NCBI RefSeq assembly: GCF_007746795.1
Contig: NZ_CP036343.1
Span: forward strand, 2,097,869 to 2,161,868
Origin: Gimesia algae
GTDB taxonomy: Bacteria > Planctomycetota > Planctomycetia > Planctomycetales > Planctomycetaceae
Direction of reading: 5' to 3'
DNA length: 64,000 nt
Every line of letters starts with the position of its first letter. Positions within the stretch are counted from its first letter, which is position 1. The position numbers and the translations under genes were made by a program. Below the pieces are notes generated by a model, which saw nothing but the letters and a program-made list of their open reading frames with translations, made no database searches and was not told the DNA's origin. Of this stretch, positions 18,077 to 29,833 are shown one piece after another.

Positions 18077-18574
18077 TCATGATGACGAGTCGGGAGAGGA
18101 TTTTTCAAACGCTTCGCGGACATGTTGGATTTCCTCATTTTCATTAATCCGCAGTTCAGCCAACAATTCCTGCAACTCCTGTAAGGCTTCATTCCAGTTT
18201 TGAAACGGAGGCTCTGACTGCTTTAAACGTGCACTGAAATCGTCGATCCGCGTCAGAAATTCTTTATGCTTTTCTCGAAAATCCGGGACCATAATACAGA
18301 AGCCGGGCGATTCATCCATGACCGGTTTAAAATACCCCTCCTGCTCCTCATCACGGAAATGCTTGGAGAGCAGATCCCGTAAACCTTCCATGCGGGTTCC
18401 CATTTCACCATATTTGGGTAAACCACGTTCATCCAGTTCTCTCCACCAGTCATTCAGTTCCTTAATGTGCACCAGTATCTGTTCATGACCATCCAGAAGA
18501 TACCGCAAATGCTCGTGTGAATTTTTTTTTGTATCCTCAACACTCTCTGGCTTCCTTCGATCTCGATGTTCCAT
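18077..18574 (-). CDS. hemerythrin-like (HHE) domain protein
   Basis: A 165-residue all-helical protein. Candidate iron ligands are spaced as in HHE four-helix bundles: H20/H22 in NSHEHLRYLLDGHEQ, HFRDEE in the middle, and REKHKEFL later. The family binds a di-iron centre and can sense or carry O2, NO or peroxide. It is 23 bp after PEP synthase and upstream of the deacetylase on the same strand, so an oxygen- or NO-related role in the operon is likely. The charged N- and C-termini are variable and uninformative. Confidence 0.85.
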   Translation of the reverse strand: MEHRDRRKPESVEDTKKNSHEHLRYLLDGHEQILVHIKELNDWWRELDERGLPKYGEMGTRMEGLRDLLSKHFRDEEQEGYFKPVMDESPGFCIMVPDFREKHKEFLTRIDDFSARLKQSEPPFQNWNEALQELQELLAELRINENEEIQHVREAFEKSSPDSSS

Positions 18575-18597
18575 ATCAAACTGTCTCTTTCTATGTC

Positions 18598-21018
18598 TTA
18601 AACAGATTTACATGATGCCAGGTCTGATTCTACTTCCGCGATACGCGTTACCGTTTTGATAACGGCGTCTGGATTCAGTGAGATACTGTCGATCCCCTGC
18701 TTCACCAGAAATTCCGCGATTTCGGGGTAATCACTGGGAGCCTGGCCACAAATACCAATCTTTTTCCCCGCGGCTTTCACGCGCTGAATGGCACTCGCGA
18801 GCGACTCCATCACGGCCGGATCCCGTTCATCAAAAATCGACGCGACGACTTCGGAATCACGGTCAACGCCGAGTGTCAACTGAGTCAGATCATTAGAACC
18901 GATCGAAAATCCATCGAAGATTTCAGCGAATGCTTCCGCCTGAATGACATTACTGGGAATTTCACACATGATATAAATTTCCAGCCCGTCTTTCCCCCTG
19001 TGTAAACCATGCCGGGCCATTTCTTCCAGTACTTTTCTGCCTTCCGCTACGGTACGACAGAAGGGAATCATCAGTTTCATATTCGTCAGTCCCATCGTTT
19101 CACGCACCTTGCGCATCGCCTGACACTCAAGCGCAAATGCGTCCCGGTAACGGGGATGATAATAACGCGATGCCCCTCGGAAACCGATCATCGGATTCTC
19201 TTCGTCGGGCTCGAATTGAGCACCGCCGATCAGGTTGGCATATTCATTCGTCTTAAAGTCACTCATCCGCACGATTACTTCACGTGGATAAAACGCAGCA
19301 GCAATCATACCGACCCCTTGCGCCAGTGTGTCCACAAAAAATGCCGGTTTATCTGTGTAGCCGGGAGTCAGTCGATCGATTTCCGACTTTAGAATCGGAT
19401 CTTTTAACTGGTTATATTCCAGCAATGCCATCGGATGGATTCGAATGAATGAGTTGATAATGAATTCCATTCGCGCCAGTCCCACGCCATCACTGGGAAG
19501 CAGGGAAAGCCGAAATGCTTCGTTTGGATTCCCTACGATCATTTTCACGCTGGTCCTGGTTTCCGGTAAGCGATCCAGGTTGACTTCCTGAATTTCGTAA
19601 TCCAGTTGTCCGTCATACACATAGCCAGTATCGCCTTCGGCACAGCAGACAGTTACCTGTTGACCTGACAGGATAGCAGTGGTGGCTGTTTCTGCGCCCA
19701 CAATTGCCGGTACCCCCAGTTCCCGGCTGATTATGGCCGCATGACAGGTCCGCCCCCCGCGATTGGTAATGATGGCAGATGCGATTTTCATCACCGGTTC
19801 CCAGTCCGGATCGGTGCGGTCTGTGACCAGCACATCACCCGGTTGCACTTCATCCAGATTTTTCGCACTTTCGATGACCCGCGCGATTCCATCGCCGATG
19901 CGTTCTCCTACACTGTGCCCCGAAACCAGCACACGCCCCCGTTTTTTCAGATGATACGTCTTCAGAGTCTGTGACTGTGTATTTCCATGAATGGTTTCCG
20001 GTCGTGCCTGCACGATAAACAGTTCGTCTGTTTTACCATCCTTGGCCCATTCAATATCCATGGGACAGTAGCGCCCCTGCACCGACGAGTAATGTTCTTC
20101 AATTCGGGTCGCCCAGCGGCTGAGCGTGAGAATCTCTTCATCAGTAATCGCAAACCGTTTCCTGTCGGTCGGATCAACGGGAACGTTGCGCGTCATCTTG
20201 CCGCCGCCCGCATCGTAGATCAGTTTGAACTCTTTGGAACCCAGCGTTTTTTTCAAAATCGGTTTGAACCCCTCCATTAACGTCGGCTTGAAGACATAAA
20301 ACTCATCCGGGTTCACACTCCCCTGAACGATATTTTCTCCCAGTCCGTAAGCAGCATTGATCAGCACAGCATCTTTAAAGCCGGTTTCCGTATCAATGGA
20401 AAACATGACACCTGAGGCTGCCAGATCCGAACGCACCATGCGCTGAATTCCAATGGAGAGGGCGATGTCGAAATGATCGAACCCCTTTTCTGTCCGATAG
20501 GAGATTGCCCGATCTGTAAACAACGAAGCAAAACAGCGACGGCAGGTTTCCAGCAAAGTCGCAGGCCCGCGTACATTCAGGTACGATTCCTGTTGCCCCG
20601 CGAAACTGGCATCCGGCAGATCTTCAGCCGTCGCACTGCTGCGGACAGCGACATCGATTCCTCCGGGCAACGCTTCACTCAGTTTCTCATACGCCTGTAG
20701 AATTTCTGTTTGAAATGAAGTTGGGATCTCAGCAGAGAGAATCGCATGCCTGACTTCCAGGCCGTGCTGCTGCAGATTGGAAATATCAGCAGTGTCCAGA
20801 TCCTGCAGGATCTCCCTGATCTGTTGATCCAGGCCGGTTTCTGCCAGAAAATACCGGTAGGCAGCTGCCGTTGTGGCAAAACCGTTGGGGACAGCTATCC
20901 CCTCTGAATTTAACTGGCAGTACATTTCCCCCAGTGAAGCGTTCTTACCTCCCACCGCAGGGACGTCTGTAATACCGATTTCATCAAACCACAGAATCAG
21001 CGGTTCTTCTAACACCAT
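18598..21018 (-). CDS. ppsA: phosphoenolpyruvate synthase (pyruvate, water dikinase)
   Basis: An 806-residue enzyme converting pyruvate, ATP and water to PEP, AMP and phosphate. The start MVLEEPLILWFDEIG is preferred (GGGAG just upstream) over an ATG 29 codons earlier. Domain order is normal: an N-terminal ATP-grasp domain (VGGKNASLGEM, then VRSSATAEDLPDASFAGQQ), the phospho-histidine swivel domain (GGRTCHAAIISRELG), and a C-terminal PEP/pyruvate TIM barrel ending with SNDLTQLTLGVDRD and GICGQAPSDYPE. It heads the operon with hemerythrin, deacetylase and acetyltransferase and is divergent from the Na+-ATPase operon. Its length matches the family. Confidence 0.95.
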   Translation of the reverse strand: MVLEEPLILWFDEIGITDVPAVGGKNASLGEMYCQLNSEGIAVPNGFATTAAAYRYFLAETGLDQQIREILQDLDTADISNLQQHGLEVRHAILSAEIPTSFQTEILQAYEKLSEALPGGIDVAVRSSATAEDLPDASFAGQQESYLNVRGPATLLETCRRCFASLFTDRAISYRTEKGFDHFDIALSIGIQRMVRSDLAASGVMFSIDTETGFKDAVLINAAYGLGENIVQGSVNPDEFYVFKPTLMEGFKPILKKTLGSKEFKLIYDAGGGKMTRNVPVDPTDRKRFAITDEEILTLSRWATRIEEHYSSVQGRYCPMDIEWAKDGKTDELFIVQARPETIHGNTQSQTLKTYHLKKRGRVLVSGHSVGERIGDGIARVIESAKNLDEVQPGDVLVTDRTDPDWEPVMKIASAIITNRGGRTCHAAIISRELGVPAIVGAETATTAILSGQQVTVCCAEGDTGYVYDGQLDYEIQEVNLDRLPETRTSVKMIVGNPNEAFRLSLLPSDGVGLARMEFIINSFIRIHPMALLEYNQLKDPILKSEIDRLTPGYTDKPAFFVDTLAQGVGMIAAAFYPREVIVRMSDFKTNEYANLIGGAQFEPDEENPMIGFRGASRYYHPRYRDAFALECQAMRKVRETMGLTNMKLMIPFCRTVAEGRKVLEEMARHGLHRGKDGLEIYIMCEIPSNVIQAEAFAEIFDGFSIGSNDLTQLTLGVDRDSEVVASIFDERDPAVMESLASAIQRVKAAGKKIGICGQAPSDYPEIAEFLVKQGIDSISLNPDAVIKTVTRIAEVESDLASCKSV

Positions 21019-23173
<2,155 letters not shown>

Positions 23174-23181
<8 letters not shown>

Positions 23182-23530
23182 GAATCAGTCCGATCACGAG
23201 AACGGATTCGACAATCACGAATTCGAGGGGGATCACCTGCACCTGCATGAACAATCGCATATTGAAAAGCGGATCGCCTCACAGCAAGCACGAAAATTGA
23301 AAGCACAACGTGAAAAACATCATACAATCTGGTTTGGGTTCGGGATGTTCGGACTGATTGGCTGGTCCGTCACCGTCCCGGCTGTACTGGGAGTGATGCT
23401 GGGGATGTGGATCGATACCCGCTGGCCTGGTCAGTATTCCTGGACTTTGATGCTGATGATGGGAGGAGTCGCATTGGGATGCTTAAATGCCTGGAAATGG
23501 ATTCATCAAGAAGGAAATATTAAAAAATGA
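23174..23530 (+). CDS. atpQ: N-ATPase accessory membrane protein AtpQ (AtpI-like)
   Basis: A 118-residue protein starting MSENQSDHENG, overlapping atpC by 8 bases. The longer frame back to 22931 lies inside atpC and is not used. The N-terminal 45 residues are hydrophilic and rich in His, Glu and Asp (HEFEGDHLHLHEQSH). Two membrane helices follow (about 55-77 and 87-107), the first with VPAVLGVMLGMWIDTRWP as in AtpI-type assembly factors. The position between epsilon and AtpR is diagnostic of N-ATPase operons, where it is thought to help assemble the c-ring. The His-rich tail could bind metal. Confidence 0.88.
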
Positions 23531-23844
23531 GTTTTGCACTGCTGTTACAACTGTCTGCGAGTCTGACATTTGGCCTGATTCTGGGTGCACTGTTTTTTGG
23601 TGGGCTCTGGTTGACCATTCGCAATTTGCAGAAAGTCTCTCATCCAGCCTTATTATTTCTGGCTTCAGCCCTGACCAGAACCATCCTGGCGATTTCCGGT
23701 TTCTGGTTCATCGGCGTCTGGCTTGATGAATCAGCACGCTGGCAACGCCTGACGGTTTGCCTGGCCGGTTTCATTCTCGCCCGGATGATTTGCACACGCA
23801 TGATCAGAACAGATCAACCGACTTTCTCAGGAAAATCCGTCTAA
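23527..23844 (+). CDS. atpR: N-ATPase membrane subunit AtpR
   Basis: A 105-residue membrane protein with three predicted helices (about 5-29, 40-65 and 70-90). The family is found only in N-ATPase operons, always between AtpQ and subunit a. Conserved-looking arginines sit in or beside helices (ALTRTIL, ILARMICTRMIR), which have been proposed to interact with the c-subunit carboxylate. Overlaps atpQ by 4 bases. Confidence 0.88.
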   Translation: MSFALLLQLSASLTFGLILGALFFGGLWLTIRNLQKVSHPALLFLASALTRTILAISGFWFIGVWLDESARWQRLTVCLAGFILARMICTRMIRTDQPTFSGKSV

Positions 23845-24552
23845 ATGAATATGTCACCCGATGAACCGCTCTGGCAGTGGGAATTTCTGATTCTGAACAG
23901 AACCATTCTGTTTACCTGGCTGATCATGGGACTGTTGACTTGCGGCTCCTGGCTCGTCACACGCCGACTGAGTACCAGCGCCCGTCTGTCACGTGGTCAG
24001 AACCTGCTTGAAGTTCTGGTGTCAGGTTTGAAGAACCAGATCCAGGATGTCAGTCAACAGGATCCCGGCCCCTTCCTCCCTTTTGTCGGAACGCTGTTCT
24101 TATTCATTGTTGTCTCCAATATTCTCTCAATCGTCCCGGGTTACGAAGCCCCGACCAGTTCGCTCTCCACGACTGCGGCACTGGCAACCTGTGTGTTTAT
24201 CGCCGTCCCCATCTATGGGATCGCAAGCCAGGGGCTCGCTGATTATCTGAAGCAGTACCTGCAACCTTCTTTTCTGATGTTGCCATTCAATATTATCGGC
24301 GAACTGTCACGAACGTTGGCGTTGGCAGTGCGTCTTTATGGGAACATCATGAGTGGCGGAGTAATCGGTGCGATTTTACTGGGATTCGTCCCCCTGTTTG
24401 TTCCGATTCTGATGCAGGCCTTTGGACTGCTCACCGGCGTTATCCAGGCCTATATCTTTGCGGTACTGGCGATGGTCTACATCGCATCAGGCACACAAGC
24501 GACTCATACTTTAAGCGAACAACCTGAAGAAAATTCCAAACCAAATACATAA
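23845..24552 (+). CDS. atpB: N-type F-ATPase F0 subunit a
   Basis: A 235-residue integral membrane subunit with five or six helices. The hallmark segment ELSRTLALAVRLYGNIMSGG (about residues 151-170) holds the essential arginine that faces the ion-carrying glutamate of subunit c, followed by GAILLGF and QAYIFAVLAMVYI in the last helix. It starts immediately after the atpR stop. Forms the ion half-channels with the c-ring. Confidence 0.95.
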   Translation: MNMSPDEPLWQWEFLILNRTILFTWLIMGLLTCGSWLVTRRLSTSARLSRGQNLLEVLVSGLKNQIQDVSQQDPGPFLPFVGTLFLFIVVSNILSIVPGYEAPTSSLSTTAALATCVFIAVPIYGIASQGLADYLKQYLQPSFLMLPFNIIGELSRTLALAVRLYGNIMSGGVIGAILLGFVPLFVPILMQAFGLLTGVIQAYIFAVLAMVYIASGTQATHTLSEQPEENSKPNT

Positions 24553-24563
24553 AGGAACAGTCT

Positions 24564-24842
24564 ATGGATTCAAATACTGTCATTGCAGCAGTTTCTATTT
24601 TTACAGCAGGGATTACCATCGCCATTGGATCCATGGGTCCGGCACTCGGAGAAGGCAGAGCCCTCGCCCAGGCGTTAAGCGCCATCGCACAACAACCCGA
24701 TGAGGCCAGCACGATCACGCGAACCCTGTTTGTAGGGCTCGCTATGGTGGAATCGACGGCAATTTACTGTTTTGTGATTTCCATGATCCTGATCTTTGCC
24801 AACCCCTTCTGGAATTACTTTCTGCAGGCCACCCCCAAATAA
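24564..24842 (+). CDS. atpE: N-type F-ATPase F0 subunit c, predicted Na+-binding
   Basis: A 92-residue hairpin of two membrane helices joined by the polar loop AQQPDE. Helix 2 has MVESTAIY: E63 with S64, T65 and Y68 matches the ESTxxY sodium-coordination set of Na+-translocating c-rings such as Ilyobacter. Helix 1 has GPALGEGRA, so E30 stands where Ilyobacter has Gln, giving two carboxylates per subunit as reported for N-ATPases. AAGGAAC precedes the ATG. Sodium specificity is a prediction from these residues. Confidence 0.95.
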   Translation: MDSNTVIAAVSIFTAGITIAIGSMGPALGEGRALAQALSAIAQQPDEASTITRTLFVGLAMVESTAIYCFVISMILIFANPFWNYFLQATPK

Positions 24843-24872
24843 TCTTACTGACAGATTCAACAGGAAAACTGA

Positions 24873-25670
24873 ATGTCCATCGACTGGTTTACTTTTACTG
24901 CTCAGATCCTTAACTTTCTGGTTCTCGTCTGGCTCTTATCCCATTTCCTCTACAAGCCGGTGCTGAACGCAATGGCGGAGCGGGAAAAACAGATTACGGC
25001 CGAACACGAAGCAGCCACCGCTGCGCAACGTGAGGCAAAATCCGAACTGGCACGGTATCAACAACAGACCGAAGACCTCACTCATGCCCGTGAGGAATTA
25101 CTGGCTGAAGCAGGGAAAGAAATTCAGATCTGGAAGGAACAGCATCTTGAGCAGGCGCGCGCGGAAATCGATCAGGAGAAAACAGACTGGTTTCGTGCCC
25201 TGAATCGAGAACGCGAATCTTTTTTAAGGGAAGCCCGCTTGCGCATGGCAGCGCACATGCATCAAATGAGCCATCGGATCCTTAAAGAACTGGCTGACAC
25301 AGATCTACAACAGCAGACGATTTCCGTCTTCATGAATCGAATCAGGCAGATTGATCAAACCCATAAACAGGAGTTTCTCGCCAAGCTGGAGTCATCGGAC
25401 CCGCAAATGCTGGTCGAAAGTGCCTTCGAACTGACGCAATCCGACCGTAAGAATATTACAGACTTGATACACGATTATCTCAGCAAGGAAGTGGCGATTC
25501 ATTTTCGTGAAAATCCCGAATTGATTTGTGGTATCGACCTCCACCTGGCTGGTTATAAAATTTCCTGGAATCTGCAGGAATCGCTGGAAGAACTGGAGGA
25601 AGAATTTGTCCGTTCACTCAGTGATGTCATCTCAACCGACTCCGAATCAGAGATCGAACCGCAAGAATAA
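24873..25670 (+). CDS. atpF: N-type F-ATPase F0 subunit b with delta-like C-terminus
   Basis: A 265-residue subunit, about 100 residues longer than a normal b. An N-terminal membrane helix (about 5-25, TAQILNFLVLVWLLSHFLY) is followed by a long charged coiled coil (30-145). The last 110 residues do not look like b. VESAFELTQSDRKNITDLI and ELICGIDLHLAGYKISWNLQESLEEL follow the pattern of the delta/OSCP C-terminal domain (GGi-v-xG...D-S...L). Since the operon lacks atpH, this subunit probably joins the peripheral stalk to F1 in one chain. Confidence 0.9.
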   Translation: MSIDWFTFTAQILNFLVLVWLLSHFLYKPVLNAMAEREKQITAEHEAATAAQREAKSELARYQQQTEDLTHAREELLAEAGKEIQIWKEQHLEQARAEIDQEKTDWFRALNRERESFLREARLRMAAHMHQMSHRILKELADTDLQQQTISVFMNRIRQIDQTHKQEFLAKLESSDPQMLVESAFELTQSDRKNITDLIHDYLSKEVAIHFRENPELICGIDLHLAGYKISWNLQESLEELEEEFVRSLSDVISTDSESEIEPQE

Positions 25671-25703
25671 TATTGTAAGTCAAAGACCACTCAGGCAATA
25701 CCT

Positions 25704-27248
25704 ATGAACCAAAGTCCCGACGTTAAATCATTGATCGACACGACTTTTGATCAATTTCGCGGTGTATTAAGTCAGCATGATTTCGCGCCGCGACTGATCG
25801 AAATCGGGAAAATCACCTATGTCGGCCGCAGCCATGCCCGCATTAGTGGCTTACCGAATGTGCAGTCAGAAGAACTCTTGCAGTTCCCCCATCATATACT
25901 GGGACTGGCGTTGAACCTGGATGAAGATGAAGTGGGAGTTGTACTGCTCGACCACGGAGAACAACTGACCGCCGGTGATGAAGTCAGGCGAACACACCGC
26001 TTACTTGATGTTCCTGTAGGCGAATCGTTAATCGGCCGCGTCATCGACCCGGTCGGGCGTCCACTGGATGGCCATGGTCCAATCACAGCCGCCGAACGCA
26101 GACCTTATGAACGTGATCCGGCAGCCATCATTGACCGCGCTCCTGTCACGGAACCTCTACAGACCGGTTTGAAAGTTATTGATGCCCTGATTCCCATCGG
26201 CCGCGGTCAGCGCGAACTGATTCTGGGAGATCGTCAGACAGGCAAGACGGCCATCGCCATCGATACGATTCTCAACCAGAAAAATAAAGATGTGATCTGT
26301 ATCTACTGCGCGATCGGACAGCGAAATACCGCGGTCGCCAAAGTGATTGATGACCTGCGTAATCAAGGCGCATTAGAGTACACGACTGTCGTTGTTGGCG
26401 AGAGCGATTCCCCCCCTGGTCTGCAGTTTGTCGCTCCCTATGCGGCGACTACCCTGGGAGAATATTTTATGGACCGGGGACAGGATGTCCTCGTGATCTA
26501 TGATGACCTGACGTCACACGCCCGCTCTTACCGTGAATTATCTCTGCTCCTCAGACGGCCACCAGGACGGGAAGCATTCCCCGGCGATATCTTCTACCTG
26601 CATTCACGTTTGCTGGAACGCTCGACTCATTTAGCGGACCGGCTCGGTGGAGGTTCGCTAACCGCGCTGCCCATCGCCGAAACAGAAGCGCAGAATCTGT
26701 CTGCCTATATCCCGACGAACTTAATTTCGATCACCGATGGTCAGGTTTACCTTTCACCACAACTTTTTCAGAAAGGAATCCTGCCCGCCGTCGATGTGGG
26801 TCGCTCCGTCTCCCGCGTCGGAGGGAAAACTCAACTCCCCGCCTACCGGGCCGTCGCAGGTGATTTAAGGCTGTCTTACAGTCAATTTGAAGAACTGGAA
26901 GCCTTTTCCCGTTTCAGCAGCCGCCTGGATTCAGAAACACTGGCCACACTGGAACGCGGGCGGCGTGTGCGTGAAATCTTCAAACAGACACAATACCAGC
27001 CGCTTTCCGTGACTGAGCAACTCTCCGTGTTAATCGGCATGGCAGGGGGCGCGTTTGACAAAACCGACTTGTCACAGATTCATCAACTGGAAGAACCGGT
27101 ACAACACATACTCGACAATGACTTTCCTGATTTGAGCGAGCAGATCCTCGCAGGTAAAAAGATCACAGCTACTGAGCAGAAATCCGTACTGAACGCTGTG
27201 AGCGAGCTGATTCAGCAATCCCAAAATCCACTTTCAGAAACTGACTGA
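25704..27248 (+). CDS. atpA: N-type F-ATPase F1 subunit alpha
   Basis: A 514-residue nucleotide-binding, non-catalytic subunit. Clear features are the N-terminal barrel ([19 protein letters not shown]), the P-loop [39 protein letters not shown], the [44 protein letters not shown] block, and the alpha signature [13 protein letters not shown]. Follows atpF by 33 bp and precedes atpG by 4 bp. Confidence 0.95.
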   Translation: MNQSPDVKSLIDTTFDQFRGVLSQHDFAPRLIEIGKITYVGRSHARISGLPNVQSEELLQFPHHILGLALNLDEDEVGVVLLDHGEQLTAGDEVRRTHRLLDVPVGESLIGRVIDPVGRPLDGHGPITAAERRPYERDPAAIIDRAPVTEPLQTGLKVIDALIPIGRGQRELILGDRQTGKTAIAIDTILNQKNKDVICIYCAIGQRNTAVAKVIDDLRNQGALEYTTVVVGESDSPPGLQFVAPYAATTLGEYFMDRGQDVLVIYDDLTSHARSYRELSLLLRRPPGREAFPGDIFYLHSRLLERSTHLADRLGGGSLTALPIAETEAQNLSAYIPTNLISITDGQVYLSPQLFQKGILPAVDVGRSVSRVGGKTQLPAYRAVAGDLRLSYSQFEELEAFSRFSSRLDSETLATLERGRRVREIFKQTQYQPLSVTEQLSVLIGMAGGAFDKTDLSQIHQLEEPVQHILDNDFPDLSEQILAGKKITATEQKSVLNAVSELIQQSQNPLSETD

Positions 27249-27252
27249 GCTG

Positions 27253-28140
27253 ATGCAGGATTTCGAAACATTAAAACGCAACATCGAAAGTACTAAAGAT
27301 CTGGAGTCGGTGGTGCGCACTATGAAAACGCTTGCCGCGGTCAGTATTCGGCAGTACGAACAGGCAGTCGACTCCCTGGAAGACTATTCTGATACCGTTT
27401 ATTGCGGACTGGAAATGGTTTTGTCAAAGACTCAGAGTCGCTCTAAATTACCAGATGGTCCGGCTGCGGACACGATCGGCATGATTCTCTTTGGTTCCGA
27501 CCAGGGAATGTGCGGTCAATTCAACGAACAGTTGGAAACCTACGCTTCAGAGTATTTCGCTGAGACTGATTTAAGCAAGCGAGATCAGGCCTGGATGGTC
27601 GCAGGGACTCGGATGCTGGGGAAAGCTCTGGATGCAAAACATGACGTCGATTTCGACTTCAGCCTGCCCGGTTCAGCCACTGGAATCGCCCCCCTGATCT
27701 CTGAAATGCTCGCGAAGATTGATCAATGGCGGCATCAACGACGACTGAGTCAAATCTATATTTTTTACAATCAGCGCGTATCGGCTTCCACCTATAAACC
27801 GCATGTCGTACAGCTACTGCCCGTCAACCCGACGAAGTTCCACCGTAAACAACAGAGACTGAGCACATCACGTTCGCTCCCCCTTTACACGATGAACCGC
27901 ACGAATTTATTGTCCCGGTTGATTCAACAGTACCTGTTCGTGTCGCTGTTTCGTGCCTGCGCGGAATCACTGGCGGGGGAAAATGCCAGCCGGATCGCCT
28001 CCATGCAGGCGGCAGAACGAAATATTAAAGAACGCCTGACCAATCTGCAGGCAGAGTTTAATCAACGCAGACAGACTGCCATCACAGAAGAGCTGCTGGA
28101 TGTCGTTACCGGCTTTGAAGCCTTAAAAGATGCAGAATGA
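27253..28140 (+). CDS. atpG: N-type F-ATPase F1 subunit gamma
   Basis: A 295-residue central-stalk subunit. The N-terminal helix (TLKRNIESTKDLESVVRTMKTLAAVSIRQYEQA) and the C-terminal helix (RIASMQAAERNIKERLTNLQAEFNQRRQTAITEELLDVVTGFEAL) form the expected rotor coiled coil, with GSDQGMCGQFNE opening the middle Rossmann-like domain. The C-terminus is typical of the family. This is the last ATPase gene; the CBS gene follows after 45 bp. Confidence 0.94.
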   Translation: MQDFETLKRNIESTKDLESVVRTMKTLAAVSIRQYEQAVDSLEDYSDTVYCGLEMVLSKTQSRSKLPDGPAADTIGMILFGSDQGMCGQFNEQLETYASEYFAETDLSKRDQAWMVAGTRMLGKALDAKHDVDFDFSLPGSATGIAPLISEMLAKIDQWRHQRRLSQIYIFYNQRVSASTYKPHVVQLLPVNPTKFHRKQQRLSTSRSLPLYTMNRTNLLSRLIQQYLFVSLFRACAESLAGENASRIASMQAAERNIKERLTNLQAEFNQRRQTAITEELLDVVTGFEALKDAE

Positions 28141-28185
28141 AATTACTCAGATCAATCCAGATCAATTTTACAGGAGATATAAACC

Positions 28186-28692
28186 ATGACTGACCAGCAG
28201 AGGACACCATGCGCCGCTGATTTTATGAATCGGCATGTCGAAGTCGTCACCCAGGAGATGACACTGACGGAAGTCATTCGTTTTCTATTAAAACACAAAG
28301 TTTCGAATGCCCCCGTTGTCGAGCATCAGGACGAGAAACACATGCTCGTCGGCTTTGTTTCTGAACGGGACTGTCTGTCTGCACTGTCGAATGAGCTGTT
28401 CTTCGGAAACCCCAGCCCGGCGCAGACAGTGAGAACCATCATGAGTGCACACCCTATCTGTATTTCTCCCGAAACAGAACTCTTCTCGATCGTTTCGATC
28501 TTTGTCAGCCACCACTTGCGACATCTGCCAGTGGTAGAAAACGGGATCCTGATGGGAATCGTCAGTCGACACGAAATTCTGGCAGCCATGGAAACTTACT
28601 ACGATCACTCACTCCATAACCAGGAGCACGAGCGCCTTCTGCGGGATACATCACAGTCGTTGAACCTACGGTTTTTAATTGACCGGAGTTGA
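28186..28692 (+). CDS. tandem CBS-domain protein
   Basis: A 168-residue protein made of two CBS motifs (about 9-68 and 80-143) and a short helical tail, with no attached enzyme. Signatures are VSNAPVVE...LVGFVSERDCL and LRHLPVVENGILMGIVSRHEIL. Such free Bateman modules bind adenine nucleotides, so it may report the energy state to a partner. AGGAG precedes the ATG and it is probably co-transcribed with the ATPase. Comparable free CBS proteins occur in the mycobacterial dormancy regulon (Hrp1), which is suggestive but not evidence of shared function. Confidence 0.9.
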   Translation: MTDQQRTPCAADFMNRHVEVVTQEMTLTEVIRFLLKHKVSNAPVVEHQDEKHMLVGFVSERDCLSALSNELFFGNPSPAQTVRTIMSAHPICISPETELFSIVSIFVSHHLRHLPVVENGILMGIVSRHEILAAMETYYDHSLHNQEHERLLRDTSQSLNLRFLIDRS

Positions 28693-28718
28693 ACGGGAAT
28701 CGAACGCTTCAAAACGGT

Positions 28719-29795
28719 TCAACAGATTCGTGGCAAAGGACTGCCCAGCGGATCGTGTAGAGGCTGTTCAGGCCCCAGCGTCCGTTTTACCGTCACCGCA
28801 GCAACTCCCCGTGCCTTAACAGAACCGATCACCCGGGCCTCTGCCGTCTTGGAGAGTGTCTGTAAAACAGAGACCGCTGCGGGACCGGCTCCCTGCCTGA
28901 CGGCGATCAGCATGGTCCCCTCATTGGCAATATGCAGGGGATCCAATCCCAGTAATTCACTCATGCCCTTCACCCCGGATGAGACAGGCACACAGCGTTC
29001 ATCAATACTCAAAGTCAAACCACTGGACTCAGCCCATTCCTGCAACACCGCAGCCACCCCGCCTCGGGTCGCGTCCCGCAGACAGCAAATCCGGTCCCCG
29101 AGTGCGCCCCGCAGCAGCGCCACCGCTTTTAACAGAGAACCGCAATCGCTATGTGGCAAAGGATCAAACTGCAATTGTTCGCGTGCTGCCAGGACAGCAA
29201 TACCATGCTGGCCGATGGGCCCGCTGACGACGAGTTCATCACCCTCCCTCAGACACGCGGGCCCCGGTGGAACAGGCTCTGTCAGTTCGCCGACTCCCGC
29301 TGTGTTGATAAACAGACCATCCACGGTGCCCCGGGGAACCACTTTCGTATCACCGGCCACAATCTTTACCGCGGTACTCAATGCTGCTTCAGCCAGACTT
29401 TGCAATACGCGATCCAGAATCAGCAGCGGAAAGCCCTCTTCAATGATTAATGACAGTGTGAGCCAGAGCGGACGCGCCCCACTGACTGCCAGATCGTTGA
29501 CGGTGCCATAAATCGCGAGGCTGCCAATATCGCCTCCCGGAAAAAACAGGGGAGATACAACAAAACTGTCCGTCGTCAGCGCCAGTGGCCCCTCGACGCG
29601 AGGCAGTCGGGCTGCATCACCTGCAGTTTCCAGGCTTTCATTTTTCAGAACAGAAATGATACGTTCCTGAATCAGTTTGCGAGAAAGCCTCCCTCCCTCA
29701 CCATGGGCGAGCGTCACGCAGTCCGTTTCTGCTGGAATCTGGATCGGACAATTCAGCTGCCAGCTGCTGGTCATAATCTGTTGATGGTTTTCCAT
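28719..29795 (-). CDS. hypE: hydrogenase maturation factor HypE (carbamoyl dehydratase)
   Basis: A 358-residue protein. The start MENHQQ is preferred to an ATG four codons upstream because GGAG is correctly spaced before it. The ATP-binding PurM-like fold opens with LAHGEGGRLSRKLI. The protein ends in PRIC, the invariant C-terminal cysteine that receives the carbamoyl group from HypF and is dehydrated to a thiocyanate, the cyanide ligand source for the active-site iron. Last gene of the hydrogenase operon. Confidence 0.95.
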   Translation of the reverse strand: MENHQQIMTSSWQLNCPIQIPAETDCVTLAHGEGGRLSRKLIQERIISVLKNESLETAGDAARLPRVEGPLALTTDSFVVSPLFFPGGDIGSLAIYGTVNDLAVSGARPLWLTLSLIIEEGFPLLILDRVLQSLAEAALSTAVKIVAGDTKVVPRGTVDGLFINTAGVGELTEPVPPGPACLREGDELVVSGPIGQHGIAVLAAREQLQFDPLPHSDCGSLLKAVALLRGALGDRICCLRDATRGGVAAVLQEWAESSGLTLSIDERCVPVSSGVKGMSELLGLDPLHIANEGTMLIAVRQGAGPAAVSVLQTLSKTAEARVIGSVKARGVAAVTVKRTLGPEQPLHDPLGSPLPRIC

Positions 29796-29833
29796 CGTAC
29801 TCCGCATTCACTTGGAACAATTAATTTAACTCT

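Noticed and set aside
28688-28721. GTTGAAC/GTTCAAC inverted repeat between the CBS gene and hypE, tRNA-like T-arm resemblance
   Set aside because: Stem is only 7 bp with a 20-base loop and no cloverleaf or T-run, so neither a tRNA nor a reliable terminator.
28849-29511. 220-residue plus-strand frame inside hypE
   Set aside because: Antisense shadow of hypE; hypE has all family motifs.
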